Under the pieces are notes generated by a model. The model was not told where the DNA came from and searched no databases. It saw nothing but the letters and a program-made list of their open reading frames with translations. A DNA stretch of 64,000 nucleotides from Rhodococcus rhodnii. Its GTDB lineage: Bacteria > Actinomycetota > Actinomycetes > Mycobacteriales > Pseudonocardiaceae. The stretch's first letter is position 1. Each line of letters opens with the position of its first letter. Below are positions 25,687 to 34,569 of this stretch, one piece after another. The stretch is from contig JOAA01000017.1 of the NCBI GenBank assembly GCA_000720375.1, forward strand, positions 142,814 to 206,813. Reading direction: 5' to 3'. The position numbers and the translations under genes are program-made.

Positions 25687-25791
25687 ATGATCGAGGATGT
25701 GGACCTCGCGATCGCGTTCGAGCCGTATTCGCAGGAATACGACAAGCCCATCGACGAGATTTTCGGGTTCGTCACGCGGTCCGAAGGGTAA
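25687..25791 (+). CDS. Candidate RiPP precursor peptide (34 residues)
   Basis: ATG 25687 preceded by AGGGG opens a 34-codon gene with strong third-position G/C bias and TAA at 25789. The acidic peptide begins MIEDVDLAIAFEPY and ends IDEIFGFVTRSEG, with no Cys and two Tyr. It ends 20 bp before a SagB-type dehydrogenase gene on the same strand. Size, position and composition fit a ribosomal peptide substrate with the N-terminal half as leader; this is inference, as no homologue could be searched. An overlapping frame from ATG 25680 that runs into the dehydrogenase is Arg-rich and looks like a shadow. Confidence 0.55.
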   Translation: MIEDVDLAIAFEPYSQEYDKPIDEIFGFVTRSEG

Positions 25792-25811
25792 CAGCCCGAC
25801 GACCGTTTTCC

Positions 25812-26888
25812 ATGAATCACCAATCCATTCGGGTTCGGGTTTCCTCGTGTGGCGTGTCTTTTTGGGACGCCGGGAAACTCGTGTGGGATGACACCCTCGG
25901 GCACCGTCAATTCGCTCTGGTTGACGGTGCCGAAGCATTGTTGCGCTGGTTCTCGGAGTGGAAGCCGCTGGAATCCACGGACACCATGACCGACGATCCC
26001 GTGCTCCGTGAGCGTTACGCGAAGATCGCCAAGATCTTTCTGGACCACAACATTCTGGTCGCGGAAGGATCGCCTCGGCATCGGTTCGAGGAGTCGGCCA
26101 CCTCGACGTTCCAGCCGTGGGGCAGGCTCGCGTCCGCGTTCCACTTCGCCACCCGCAACCTCGCGGACGAAACGGCGATGTCCCCGGAGGACTACGACGC
26201 CATGCTGGTCGAGAACCTGAAGCTCGGCCCGCCGCCACGGGCGCACCACACCTTCGCCGACGCTCCGGTCGTCCAGCTGCCCGACTGGTCCGCGGCGGAC
26301 TGGCAGGAACGTGATCTCCTCGAGCTGCTGTATCGGCGACGCAGTGACCGGAAATTCATCGACAAGCCGATTCCGCTGGAATCGGCGGCTGCCCTGCTGA
26401 AGGTTTCCGCGGGCATTGTCGAAATCGACGAACAATCGCAGACGGTGTTCAAGACCTCACCGTCAGGTGGCGGACGGCATCCCACCGAGGTTTACGTCCT
26501 CGTACGCGCGGTCGACGGGATCGAGCCCGGGGTTTATCACTACAACCCGACCGCGCACACGCTTGCGCGTATTGGTGGACCGTGTAGTGACGACGACCTT
26601 TCACGTATTCTCACCGAACAGGCGTGGACCGAGAATTCGGCGATGGTGGTCTTCTACACCGCGGTCCTGGAACGAAGCATGTGGAAATACCACACGGCGC
26701 GAATCTACCGGGTGCTGCATTTCGATGTCGGACACCTCAACCAGACCGTATATCTGCTGGTCACCGCCCTGGGCCTGGGCATGACGTTCACCTCGGCGGT
26801 CCGCGACGAGCTGGTGGAGCAGTTGCTCGGCATCGATCCGGCCGGCGAACTGGTGATGGGATGCGCGGTGATCGGGAACAAGGCGTGA
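25812..26888 (+). CDS. SagB-type FMN peptide dehydrogenase
   Basis: The 358-residue protein has two parts. Residues 1-140 resemble the N-terminal winged-helix-like region of SagB/ThcOx enzymes (FWDAGKLVWDDTLGHRQFAL, then AEALLRWFSEW). Residues 165-358 are a nitroreductase-fold FMN domain: RRRSDRKFIDKPI, SPSGGGRHPTEVYVLVR, GVYHYNP, and a C-terminal ALGLGMTFTSAVRD. The SGGGRHPTE motif is diagnostic of SagB-like dehydrogenases that oxidise peptide heterocycles or residues. No YcaO cyclodehydratase is nearby, so the chemistry is not the usual azole formation. It overlaps the MFS start (GTGA). Confidence 0.85.
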   Translation: MNHQSIRVRVSSCGVSFWDAGKLVWDDTLGHRQFALVDGAEALLRWFSEWKPLESTDTMTDDPVLRERYAKIAKIFLDHNILVAEGSPRHRFEESATSTFQPWGRLASAFHFATRNLADETAMSPEDYDAMLVENLKLGPPPRAHHTFADAPVVQLPDWSAADWQERDLLELLYRRRSDRKFIDKPIPLESAAALLKVSAGIVEIDEQSQTVFKTSPSGGGRHPTEVYVLVRAVDGIEPGVYHYNPTAHTLARIGGPCSDDDLSRILTEQAWTENSAMVVFYTAVLERSMWKYHTARIYRVLHFDVGHLNQTVYLLVTALGLGMTFTSAVRDELVEQLLGIDPAGELVMGCAVIGNKA

Positions 26889-28114
26889 CGTCGGCGCCCG
26901 AGCGCGTCGGCTACCGCGAGGCGCTCGCGAACCGGGAGTTTCGGGCGCTGTTCCTCGGCCGGAGCCTCTCGACGGCCGGTGACTACCTGGCCAGGGCCGC
27001 GTTGATGATCGCGGTGTACGAGCGGACCCAGTCCGCCGGCCTGATGGCCGTGACGTTCGGGCTGACCACGATCCCCGACCTGCTCGGCGGTCCGCTGCTG
27101 GCAGGCTTGGCCGATCGGTATCCCCGCCGGACCGTCATGATCTGCTCGGACGTCGGCCGCGCGGTGTTGTTGCTGGGCATGGCGATCCCCGGAATGCCGT
27201 TGGCCGGGCTGTGGCTGCTGCTGATCGCGACCCGGTTGCTGGACACGCCGTTCAACGGCGCGCACACCGCCACCATCTCCGTGGTGCTGACCGGCGAGTC
27301 CTTCGTGACTGCCACCTCGATGAACCTGCAGGTCGCCCACCTGGGATACGCACTGGGCTACGGGCTTTCCGGCGTGATGGTCGGCTGGATCGGGATCGGC
27401 GGGGTGCTGGTGCTCAACGCCGCCACGTTCCTCGGGTCAGCCGCCCTGATCCGCTTCGGCGTGCGGCTGCGGCCCGCGACGGCAGCCGAGACGGACGCGG
27501 GCCAGTGGTTCGTCTCATTGCGGTCAGCCGTCGGATTCGTTGTCCGGCATCGGCGGCTGCGCGTCCTCATCCTCTTCCCACTGCTGATCGCGATCGCCCC
27601 GATCTGCGTGACGCTCGCCGTTCCGTATGCCGCGCAGTTCGGGGCGGACGTGGCCGCCGCGGGAGTGCTGATGGCCGCCAACTGCACCGGAATCGTCGTC
27701 GGCCTGTGGGCGTACTCCCGCTGGGTCAAGCCCACCAGCCGGTCCCGGCTGATGGCACCGCTCATGGTGTTGACGTGCGTGCCTTTCGTGGCCTTCGTTC
27801 TCCAGCCCGGTATCTGGGCGGGTGCCGCGCTGTTCGCCGTTTCCGGTGCCGCCCTGTGCTTCTGGATTCCCCTTGGCGCCGAGTACACCCAGTCCGCTCC
27901 GGACTCGCGGCGTGGTCAGCTCGCCGGCCTGCTCTTCACGTTCATGCGGGTGACCCAGGGCATCACCGTGGTGCTGTTCGGTGTCCTGGCAGAGTCGTTC
28001 GCACCGTCGTCGGTGATCATCGGCACTGGGCTGGCTGGTCTGGTCTTGTGCGCGTTTCTGCTCGCGGCATGGCGCGTGGCCACGTCGTCAACCAGAAGCG
28101 AGCAGCCTGCGTAG
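26885..28114 (+). CDS. MFS exporter (EntS-like), linked to SagB gene
   Basis: The 409-residue MFS_3/EntS-type transporter has helices throughout, with GRSLSTAGDYLARAALMIAV and LAGLADRYPRRTVMI (the MFS loop motif). GTG 26885 overlaps the dehydrogenase stop by 4 bp, so translation is coupled and export of the modified peptide is a reasonable inference. Its 3' end overlaps the 3' end of the convergent SARP gene by 27 bp. Confidence 0.88.
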   Translation: MTSAPERVGYREALANREFRALFLGRSLSTAGDYLARAALMIAVYERTQSAGLMAVTFGLTTIPDLLGGPLLAGLADRYPRRTVMICSDVGRAVLLLGMAIPGMPLAGLWLLLIATRLLDTPFNGAHTATISVVLTGESFVTATSMNLQVAHLGYALGYGLSGVMVGWIGIGGVLVLNAATFLGSAALIRFGVRLRPATAAETDAGQWFVSLRSAVGFVVRHRRLRVLILFPLLIAIAPICVTLAVPYAAQFGADVAAAGVLMAANCTGIVVGLWAYSRWVKPTSRSRLMAPLMVLTCVPFVAFVLQPGIWAGAALFAVSGAALCFWIPLGAEYTQSAPDSRRGQLAGLLFTFMRVTQGITVVLFGVLAESFAPSSVIIGTGLAGLVLCAFLLAAWRVATSSTRSEQPA

Positions 28115-31100
28115 CTCGTCAGTGTCTGGAATGGACAGTCCGGACAGCCGGTCCAACGCCTGCTGCCAGGACGATCTTGCCTGCTCGTGGTCCCCGCTCG
28201 CGGCCAGCGCCAAGCCGAGCACATGCAGGGCTTGCGCCTGGCCGAACGGGGAATCGGCGTTGGTGTGCACGGCCAGTGCCCGCTGGGCATGTTCCCGTGC
28301 GACAACCAGGTCGTGCGCCTCGAACGCGAGCCAGGCCAGCAGGGTCTCGGTGCGCCCTTCAAGGTCGAGCAGCTCCGCGCGCCTGCTGAGCTCGACGGCC
28401 TGGCGGGCGTGCTCCCGTGCAGTGGCCAGGTCACCCCGCTGGCGGCTCTGGGCTGCCAGCTCCAGCAGTGCGGAGATCTCGCCGCGGTGGTAGGCGAGGC
28501 CACGTGCCATCTCCAGTGCGGTGCGGGCACACGTGGCCGCCTCGTCGGCGTGTCCGATTCCTTGATGTGCCGCGGCGAGGGTGACCAATGTGTCGACCTG
28601 GTCCTGCTCGATGCCGGACTCGTCGGCGACGGCCATCGCTTCGAGCGCGTTGGCCAACGCGGCCTTGTGGTCACCGGCCAAGCGGTTGGCGTCGGACAGT
28701 CCACGCAGCGTCTTGGTCACGTTGTTCCGCGTCCCGGTTTCCTGGTAGCTGGCCAGGGCCGCCGAGAACTGTCCGATGGCCTCGCTGAAGCGGCCCCGGC
28801 GGACCAGCACGTCGCCAAGGACCGCGCGGGACGCGGCCACGGTCACCAAAGTGCCGCTCGCCGGCGCCATTGTCAGGGCTTCCCGCGCGGCCCACTCCGC
28901 CCGGTCGAGGTGCCCACGCCGCTCCTCGACCACACTCAAGTTGATCAGTCCGAACAGCCGGACCTTGGCGGACCCGTGTTCTTCGGCCAGGCGCACGCCC
29001 CGTTCGATCTCGTCGACGGCGGGCCCGAGCCTGCCGTCGACGAAATGCAGGATGCCCAGGGCGATCAGTGCCCGTGCCCGGCCCTCATCGGATTCGCACC
29101 GTTCGTAGGCGGCCAGTTCCGCCAAGGTGTGCTCCATTGCCGTGACGCGGTCCTGGAAGCGGAACGAGATGGAGGCGTGGACATAGTGCATGGCCGCTTC
29201 CGCGCGGGCGTCTCCCGCCGCCCGCGCGGCAGTCAAAGCAGCCTTCGCGGCGACCAAACCTTCGGCCCGGTAGCGGCCACGGGTCACCAGGTAAGCGCGT
29301 AGCGATTCGACGAGGTGCCACGCCGCGTGCACCGGTCCGCGTTCCGCCGCGTCGAGGATCGCCGCCATGACGTTCGGACCCTCTTGGTCCATCCACGCGG
29401 ACGCCGTCGCCTTGCCGTCGAACGTTGGACTCGGCACCGCCAGCTCCACTTCGGTGCGTGGCAGCCGGTACCAAGTTTCCCAGAGCACGTCAGCAACAGC
29501 GTCGACCCAGCGCACGTAGTAGGCGAACAGCCAGGCTCGCGCCGCGGCCACCTCGTCCGGGTTCTCCTCGATCTGGCAGCGTTCCTCGCTGTAGAGCCGC
29601 AACAGGTCGTGGAAGCGGAACCGGTCGGACGCGATCTGCTGGAGCAGTCCCGCAGCGACCAGGTCGGTCAGCAGCTTGCCCGCGCGCTGCTCGGGCAGCT
29701 GGGCGAGAACGGCCACCGCCTGCCGCGTGAAGTCCGGTCCCGGCACCAGGCTCAGCTGCCGGAACAGACGCGCGACCTCGGGTTTCAGCGCCAGGTAGGA
29801 CAGGTCGAACACGGCACGTACGGTGGCGCCCGGATCGTCCTCGATCTCCAGCGCGGTGAGCCGGTTGCCGTGCCGTAGGTCGGTGACGTACGCCTGCGCC
29901 GAGTCGTCGTCCCGCAGCAGCAGGTTCGCTCCCGCGATCCGCAGCGCGAGCGGCAGATGGCCGCACAACTCAGCGATCTCGGCCAGTACAGCGGCATCGT
30001 GCGGATGGTCGTGCCCGACGATGGTGTTCAGCAGCGCGACCGACTGCTCAGCGCTGAGCACGTCCAGGTTGACCAGTCGCGCTCCGCCCAGCGCGGCCAG
30101 GCCGCGCAGCGACTTGCGGCTGGTGACCAGCGCGGCCGATCCCGGCGTACTGGGCAGCAGGTTGCGCACCTGCCCGGCGCTGGCCGCGTTGTCCAGGACC
30201 ACAAGGACTTTCCGGTCGGCGAGCGCGGTGCGGTACGCGGCCACGAGGCCATGGAGGTCGTCGGGAAGCTGGTCCGGTGGCAGGCCGAGCGCCTGCAGGA
30301 ACCGGGCAAGCACCTGCTCCGCGGTCAGCTCCCGCTCCAGCGCGTTGCCGAGCAGGTCGACGAAGAGCTGGCCGTCCGGGAACTGTGCCCGTAGCTGGTG
30401 AGCGACCTGCACGGCCAGCGCGGACTTGCCGACTCCGGGCTGACCGGAGATCGCCACGACCGGAACACCCGTCCCGCCGTCGTGCGAGAACAGGCCGGCG
30501 ATCTGTTGGTACGTCTCATCCCGGCCGACAAAGTTCCGCAGGCCCGCCGGCAACTGCCTGGGCACCTGGCGCTCAGCCGGCGCGGTCTCCGTCTCGGGTG
30601 GGGCCGGCGCGGTACTCGGCTTCGGCGGCAGCGTCAGCTCCGGATCCTTGGTGAGGATCCGCTGGTGCAGCAGCCGCAGCTGCTCGCTCGGATCCACCCC
30701 GACCTCGTCGGCCAGCCTGGTACGCACGTGCTGGAACGTGGACAGCGCCTCGACCTGGCGTCCCGAGCGGTACAGCGCGAGCATCAACTGGCCGTGCAGC
30801 CGTTCCCTGAACGGGTGCTGCGTGGTCAGGTTCTGCAGCTCGGGCAGGAGTTCCGCGTGCCGCCCGATGGCGAGGTCGCAGTCGACACGGATCTCGACCG
30901 CCCGCAGGTGCTCCTCGGTCAGCCGGGTCACCTCGCGTTCCCGGAACGAGCAGGCCGGGATGTCGGCCAACGCGGGGCCACGCCACTGCGCGAGGGCCTG
31001 GGTGATCAGGTCGGTCCGGGCGGCCGGGTCGGCGGTCTCGTCGGCCTGCTTGACCAGGCCGCGGAACCGGATCAGGTCCAGCTCGTCGTGCTCCAGGTTG

Positions 31101-31375
31101 ATCCGGTACCCGTTCGACATGGTCGTGATGAGGTCCTTCGCCCGCAGCGTCTGCCGCAGCCGCCGGACATACGCCTGAGCCGTGGACGCCGCGTTGTCCG
31201 GCACGTCCTCGTCCCAGAGCCAGTCGATCAGCTCGCTGACCCGGACGACCTGGTTGGCCCGCAGCAGCAGGCCGGCCAGCACCACCTGCTGTGTACCGGT
31301 TGGTACAGCGATCCCCCGGCCTGCCACCGTCACGTCCAGGGTCCCCAAGAGGCGGAAGTCAGTGTCTCCCACCAT
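28088..31375 (-). CDS. Large SARP regulator (AfsR-like: BTAD, NB-ARC, TPR)
   Basis: The 1095-residue protein starts with an OmpR-like winged helix (1-95: FRLLGTLDVTVAGRGIAVP, VSELIDWLWDEDVP), then a BTAD helical domain (100-250), an NB-ARC ATPase (about 280-560, Walker A GQPGVGKS at 311-318, LVVLDN Walker B), and TPR repeats to the end. AfsR/SARP proteins activate biosynthetic promoters by binding direct repeats with 11-bp pitch. Such repeats lie in the divergent promoter (31437-31454) and at 33183-33211. Its place between the peptide operon and the peptidase makes it the probable cluster activator. Confidence 0.92.
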   Translation of the reverse strand: MVGDTDFRLLGTLDVTVAGRGIAVPTGTQQVVLAGLLLRANQVVRVSELIDWLWDEDVPDNAASTAQAYVRRLRQTLRAKDLITTMSNGYRINLEHDELDLIRFRGLVKQADETADPAARTDLITQALAQWRGPALADIPACSFREREVTRLTEEHLRAVEIRVDCDLAIGRHAELLPELQNLTTQHPFRERLHGQLMLALYRSGRQVEALSTFQHVRTRLADEVGVDPSEQLRLLHQRILTKDPELTLPPKPSTAPAPPETETAPAERQVPRQLPAGLRNFVGRDETYQQIAGLFSHDGGTGVPVVAISGQPGVGKSALAVQVAHQLRAQFPDGQLFVDLLGNALERELTAEQVLARFLQALGLPPDQLPDDLHGLVAAYRTALADRKVLVVLDNAASAGQVRNLLPSTPGSAALVTSRKSLRGLAALGGARLVNLDVLSAEQSVALLNTIVGHDHPHDAAVLAEIAELCGHLPLALRIAGANLLLRDDDSAQAYVTDLRHGNRLTALEIEDDPGATVRAVFDLSYLALKPEVARLFRQLSLVPGPDFTRQAVAVLAQLPEQRAGKLLTDLVAAGLLQQIASDRFRFHDLLRLYSEERCQIEENPDEVAAARAWLFAYYVRWVDAVADVLWETWYRLPRTEVELAVPSPTFDGKATASAWMDQEGPNVMAAILDAAERGPVHAAWHLVESLRAYLVTRGRYRAEGLVAAKAALTAARAAGDARAEAAMHYVHASISFRFQDRVTAMEHTLAELAAYERCESDEGRARALIALGILHFVDGRLGPAVDEIERGVRLAEEHGSAKVRLFGLINLSVVEERRGHLDRAEWAAREALTMAPASGTLVTVAASRAVLGDVLVRRGRFSEAIGQFSAALASYQETGTRNNVTKTLRGLSDANRLAGDHKAALANALEAMAVADESGIEQDQVDTLVTLAAAHQGIGHADEAATCARTALEMARGLAYHRGEISALLELAAQSRQRGDLATAREHARQAVELSRRAELLDLEGRTETLLAWLAFEAHDLVVAREHAQRALAVHTNADSPFGQAQALHVLGLALAASGDHEQARSSWQQALDRLSGLSIPDTDELRRLLASG

Positions 31376-31436
31376 CTACGCCCCCGTCGGGTCGGGCCAT
31401 GCGAAGTGTCCTCGATCCTAGTCTCGTTCGCCGAGA

Positions 31437-31454
31437 GTACGCGCCCAGTACGCG
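31437..31454 (+). promoter_or_regulatory. SARP-type direct repeat before the DUF885 gene
   Basis: GTACGCG occurs twice with 11-bp pitch (GTACGCGCCCAGTACGCG). This is the spacing at which SARPs contact successive helical turns. It lies 60 bp upstream of the DUF885 start, in the region shared with the SARP gene. Confidence 0.6.
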
Positions 31455-31513
31455 GCGTGATGTGGGCTTCAGTCGTGGCCCGGGTAGGTCGGGCCCGGTG
31501 CTGAGGGGACTTG

Positions 31514-33172
31514 ATGACGACCGCCGACATGCTGGCCGATGAACTCGTCGAGATCTTCGCCGACGAGGACCCGCTGCTCGCGTCGATGTACGGCATCAGG
31601 GAAGCCGACGGCGACATGGGAGATCTGTCGGAGGATGCCAGAAGTGCGGTGCGTGCGCGGGCGTTCGACGTCATGACCAGGGCGCAGGCGCTGGACGACG
31701 CCACGCTGCCTGCCGTGGACCGGATCACCAAGGCCACGGTCGAGGAACATGCCCTGGCGGTGTGCCACCGGATCGACTCGCGGGCCGTGGAGTACACGGT
31801 CACCGACTTCTTCAACGCCCCTGTCGCCAGGGCGCTGTACTTCGTACCGCGGGTCACGGTCAACGATGCGGCCCAGGCCGAGGTCTACGTGGCCCGGCTG
31901 GCGCAGTTTCGCCACTACCTGTCCACCGCGGCGCAGCGTCACGTGGACGGCACCGGCGCGGGCAGGCCACCGGTCGCGAGGCTGATGGACTCGGCCGTAA
32001 CGCAGGTCGACCGTGTGCTGGCCGCCGGAAGTGGCGATCCGCTGCTGAAACCGCTGCGGCAGGACGGCATGGAGAAGTACGCCGAACAGGGCCGCAGGCT
32101 GCTCGAATCGGAGATCCGGCCTGCGTTGGCGGCGTACCGCGAAGTACTTGGCGAGATCGCGCCACAGGCCCGGCCCGACTCGCGGCCCGGCCTGTGCTGG
32201 ATCACCGGCGGCGAGTCGATCTACGCCGGCCTGATCCGCGTCCACACCGACGCCGACAGGTCCCCGGAGGAACTCCACCAGACCGGCAAGGACCTGGTCG
32301 CGAAGATCCACGCCGAGATCGCGCGGAGTGGCCGGCAGGTGTTCGGCATGTCCGACATCGGGGCTGTCTTCCACCGGCTGCGGTTCGACGAGCAGCTGCG
32401 CTGGCGTGACGGGCAGGAGATCCTCGACGTCGGCCGGATCGCGGTGGCCAGGGCCGAGGTCGTGGCTCCGGACTGGTTCACGGTCGTGCCCAACCAGCGA
32501 TGCGCGGTCGAAGCCGTTCCGCCGGAACAGGACACGGCGATCCCGTCGGGGATGTACCTGGCACCCTCGCCCGACGGGAAACGGCCCGGAACGTACTTCA
32601 CGAACATCACCAGGCCCACCGAGCGGTTCCGCTACTTCGCCGAGGTCCTGGCGTTCCACGAAGGCGTGCCCGGCCACCACTTCCAGGTGACGCGGGGGCA
32701 GGGACTCAGCCACCTGCCGGTGCTTCGGAGGCTGCCGCTGAGCAAGGCGTACGTCGAAGGCTGGGCGCTGTACACGGAACGGTTGGCCGACGAGATGGGG
32801 CTCTATTCCGACGAGCTGTCCCGGATGGGCATGCTCGTGTCGGACGTGTTGCGCGCGGTCCGCCTCGTCGTCGACACGGGACTGCACGCCAAGGGCTGGA
32901 GCCGGGCCGAGGCCGTGGAGTATGTGCGGGCCAACACGGTACTGCCGGACATCGAGGTCGAAGCCGAGGTCAACCGGTTCATCGGCTATCCGGGCCAGGC
33001 CCTGGCGTACATGGTCGGCCGCATGGAGATCAACCGGATCAGGGCCGCGGCGGAACGCGAGCTGGGCGACCGGTTCGACATCCGGACCTTCCATGACGTG
33101 GTGCTGCGGGAGGGAGCCCTGCCGCTCGCCGTGCTGGCCGACGTGGTGACGGACTGGATGAAGAACGCCTGA
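31514..33172 (+). CDS. DUF885 metallopeptidase-like protein
   Basis: The 552-residue DUF885 protein has HEGVPGHH (His382, Glu383, His388, His389) followed by YVEGWALYTERL, the zinc-ligand and catalytic pattern of this peptidase family. There is no signal peptide, so it is probably cytosolic. ATG 31514 is chosen because GAGGGG lies 5 bp upstream. It is divergent from the SARP gene and preceded by a SARP-type repeat. A role in leader-peptide removal for the adjacent candidate RiPP is possible; a general peptide-degrading role cannot be excluded. Confidence 0.88.
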   Translation: MTTADMLADELVEIFADEDPLLASMYGIREADGDMGDLSEDARSAVRARAFDVMTRAQALDDATLPAVDRITKATVEEHALAVCHRIDSRAVEYTVTDFFNAPVARALYFVPRVTVNDAAQAEVYVARLAQFRHYLSTAAQRHVDGTGAGRPPVARLMDSAVTQVDRVLAAGSGDPLLKPLRQDGMEKYAEQGRRLLESEIRPALAAYREVLGEIAPQARPDSRPGLCWITGGESIYAGLIRVHTDADRSPEELHQTGKDLVAKIHAEIARSGRQVFGMSDIGAVFHRLRFDEQLRWRDGQEILDVGRIAVARAEVVAPDWFTVVPNQRCAVEAVPPEQDTAIPSGMYLAPSPDGKRPGTYFTNITRPTERFRYFAEVLAFHEGVPGHHFQVTRGQGLSHLPVLRRLPLSKAYVEGWALYTERLADEMGLYSDELSRMGMLVSDVLRAVRLVVDTGLHAKGWSRAEAVEYVRANTVLPDIEVEAEVNRFIGYPGQALAYMVGRMEINRIRAAAERELGDRFDIRTFHDVVLREGALPLAVLADVVTDWMKNA

Positions 33173-33182
33173 CGGCAGGCGA

Positions 33183-33211
33183 GTACGCGATTGGTACGCG
33201 GTTGGTACACG
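33183..33211 (+). promoter_or_regulatory. Triple SARP-type direct repeat
   Basis: GTACGCG at 33183, GTACGCG at 33194 and GTACACG at 33205, exactly 11 bp apart, directly after the DUF885 stop. The first two copies are identical to those at 31437-31454. Downstream lies only a 29-codon frame (ATG 33224), a strong hairpin and a truncated HAD gene. Confidence 0.6.
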
Positions 33212-33245
33212 GCGTCCGACACCATGACGTCACGCCTCTGGGGGA

Positions 33246-33286
33246 GGGGCTCGGTGGGGTCGCTGGGGGTGGCCCCACCGAGCCCC
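33246..33286. terminator. Strong hairpin after the DUF885 gene
   Basis: Perfect 14-bp arms GGGGCTCGGTGGGG and CCCCACCGAGCCCC around a 13-base loop; no U-tract follows, as is common in actinobacteria. It would end DUF885 transcripts or those from the triple-repeat promoter. Confidence 0.7.
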
Positions 33287-33339
33287 CGGTCTGCCTGTCT
33301 ACTGAGTCCTTGAGAATCGGCTCAGGAACGGGGGTTGCG

Positions 33340-33411
33340 ATGCCGGACTTCGACCCGGGCTCGATCCAGGTGCTCGCCTTCGACATCTTCGGCACGACCG
33401 GTGATGTCTGA
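33340..33411 (+). pseudogene. Truncated type II haloacid dehalogenase gene
   Basis: ATG 33340 opens 23 codons containing IQVLAFDIFGTT, the start of HAD-superfamily 2-haloacid dehalogenases with the nucleophile Asp in DIFGT. A stop follows at 33409-33411. Intact enzymes have about 220 residues; everything after motif I is lost. Confidence 0.6.
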
Positions 33412-33546
33412 TTGTGCCTTCGACGTGTGATCGTGGCACATCTGTGTTCGTGGTCGAGGGGTGGAGTTTGACGGTGCGCCGCACCTCCTGCAACCTCGCT
33501 CCTGAGGAACGCCGAGTCGCCCCCGACACCGGACGAGAGCACGAAC

Positions 33547-34569
33547 ATGACATCTCGACGCCTTGCGACGCTGACGACAGTGCTCGTCCTGACCGGCATG
33601 GTTCTTGCAACCCTGGCGGTATGCGTCATCTTCGGGCCCGCGTGGATCGTGGGAGCTGGATCAGGCCTCACAGCAGCCGAGCGGCTCAAGGCACAAAACG
33701 ACGTCCGATCCACCCTCCTGCAAGGATTCGGAGGATAACTCGCGCTCGGTGGCGTCGCGCTCGGCGCAGTCATGACCTTGCGGCAAGTCCGCGCCAACCG
33801 CGAGGGACACTCCATCGAACTGTTCACCAAGGCGATCGACATGCTCGCCAGCGACCAAGTATCCGTCAGGCACGGCGGGGTCTACGCGCTGGAACAACTG
33901 GCCGAACTCGACAAGCGCTACCACGGACACGCCCACGCCCTGCTCACCGCGTTCATCCGCCGACACGCACCCTGGCCACCCACCAACACCGACACCGACC
34001 CAACAGCACAACCCCTGCACGGCGGCACCTTTGACGACATCGGCGGCGCACTCGCCGCACTCAGCAGACAAGCAGCGATCTTCGACGGCTGGTCAGAACT
34101 GGAACGAGTCGACCTCCGCGGAGCCGAACTCAACAAACTCACCCTCCCCCGCGTATGTTTCGCACACTCCAACCTCGACGGCGCCACTCTCATCGACACC
34201 AAACTCACCGACGCCACGCTGTCTGACACCACCCTGCGCAACACCAACCTGACCCGCACCGACCTCCGTCGAGCCGACCTCAACGACTCAGACCTGGCAG
34301 GCGCCAACCTCACCAACGCCGACCTCACCGGTACCGATCTCACCAACGCAAACCTCACCGATGCCGATCTCACCGGAGCACACCTCGACGGAACGATCCT
34401 TCTCGGCACCAACCTCACCAACGCACAACTCCGCAACGCCACCCTTCGCGACGTCGTAGCCGACCACAACACCACCTGGCCACACGACTACACCCCATCC
34501 CCTCGCGCCCTACGCAAACCGGCACCAAGGGACACCCGGATTCACGAGACCCGCTACCTGGACACGTAA
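33547..34569 (+). pseudogene. Membrane pentapeptide-repeat protein split by an in-frame TAA
   Basis: One frame runs from ATG 33547 to 34569 except for TAA at 33736-33738. Part 1 (63 codons) has one membrane helix (LTTVLVLTGMVLATLAVCVI) and ends STLLQGFGG. After the stop the same frame continues LALGGVALGAVMTLRQVRAN, the second helix, then ELFTKAIDMLASDQVSVRHG and a long set of pentapeptide repeats (NLTNADLTGTDLTNANLTDA) forming a right-handed beta-helix. Intact relatives have both helices in one protein. It is a nonsense-mutated gene, a readthrough case, or two products (restart ATG 33772). Confidence 0.75.

Noticed and set aside
25680..26888. Dehydrogenase starting at ATG 25680 with a 44-residue extension
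   Set aside because: The extension is Arg-rich, overlaps a better-coded 34-codon frame and does not resemble SagB N-termini; ATG 25812 was used.
27211..28389. 392-codon plus frame overlapping the MFS exporter and SARP 3' ends
   Set aside because: Arg/Ala-rich shadow of the MFS gene with no recognisable motif.
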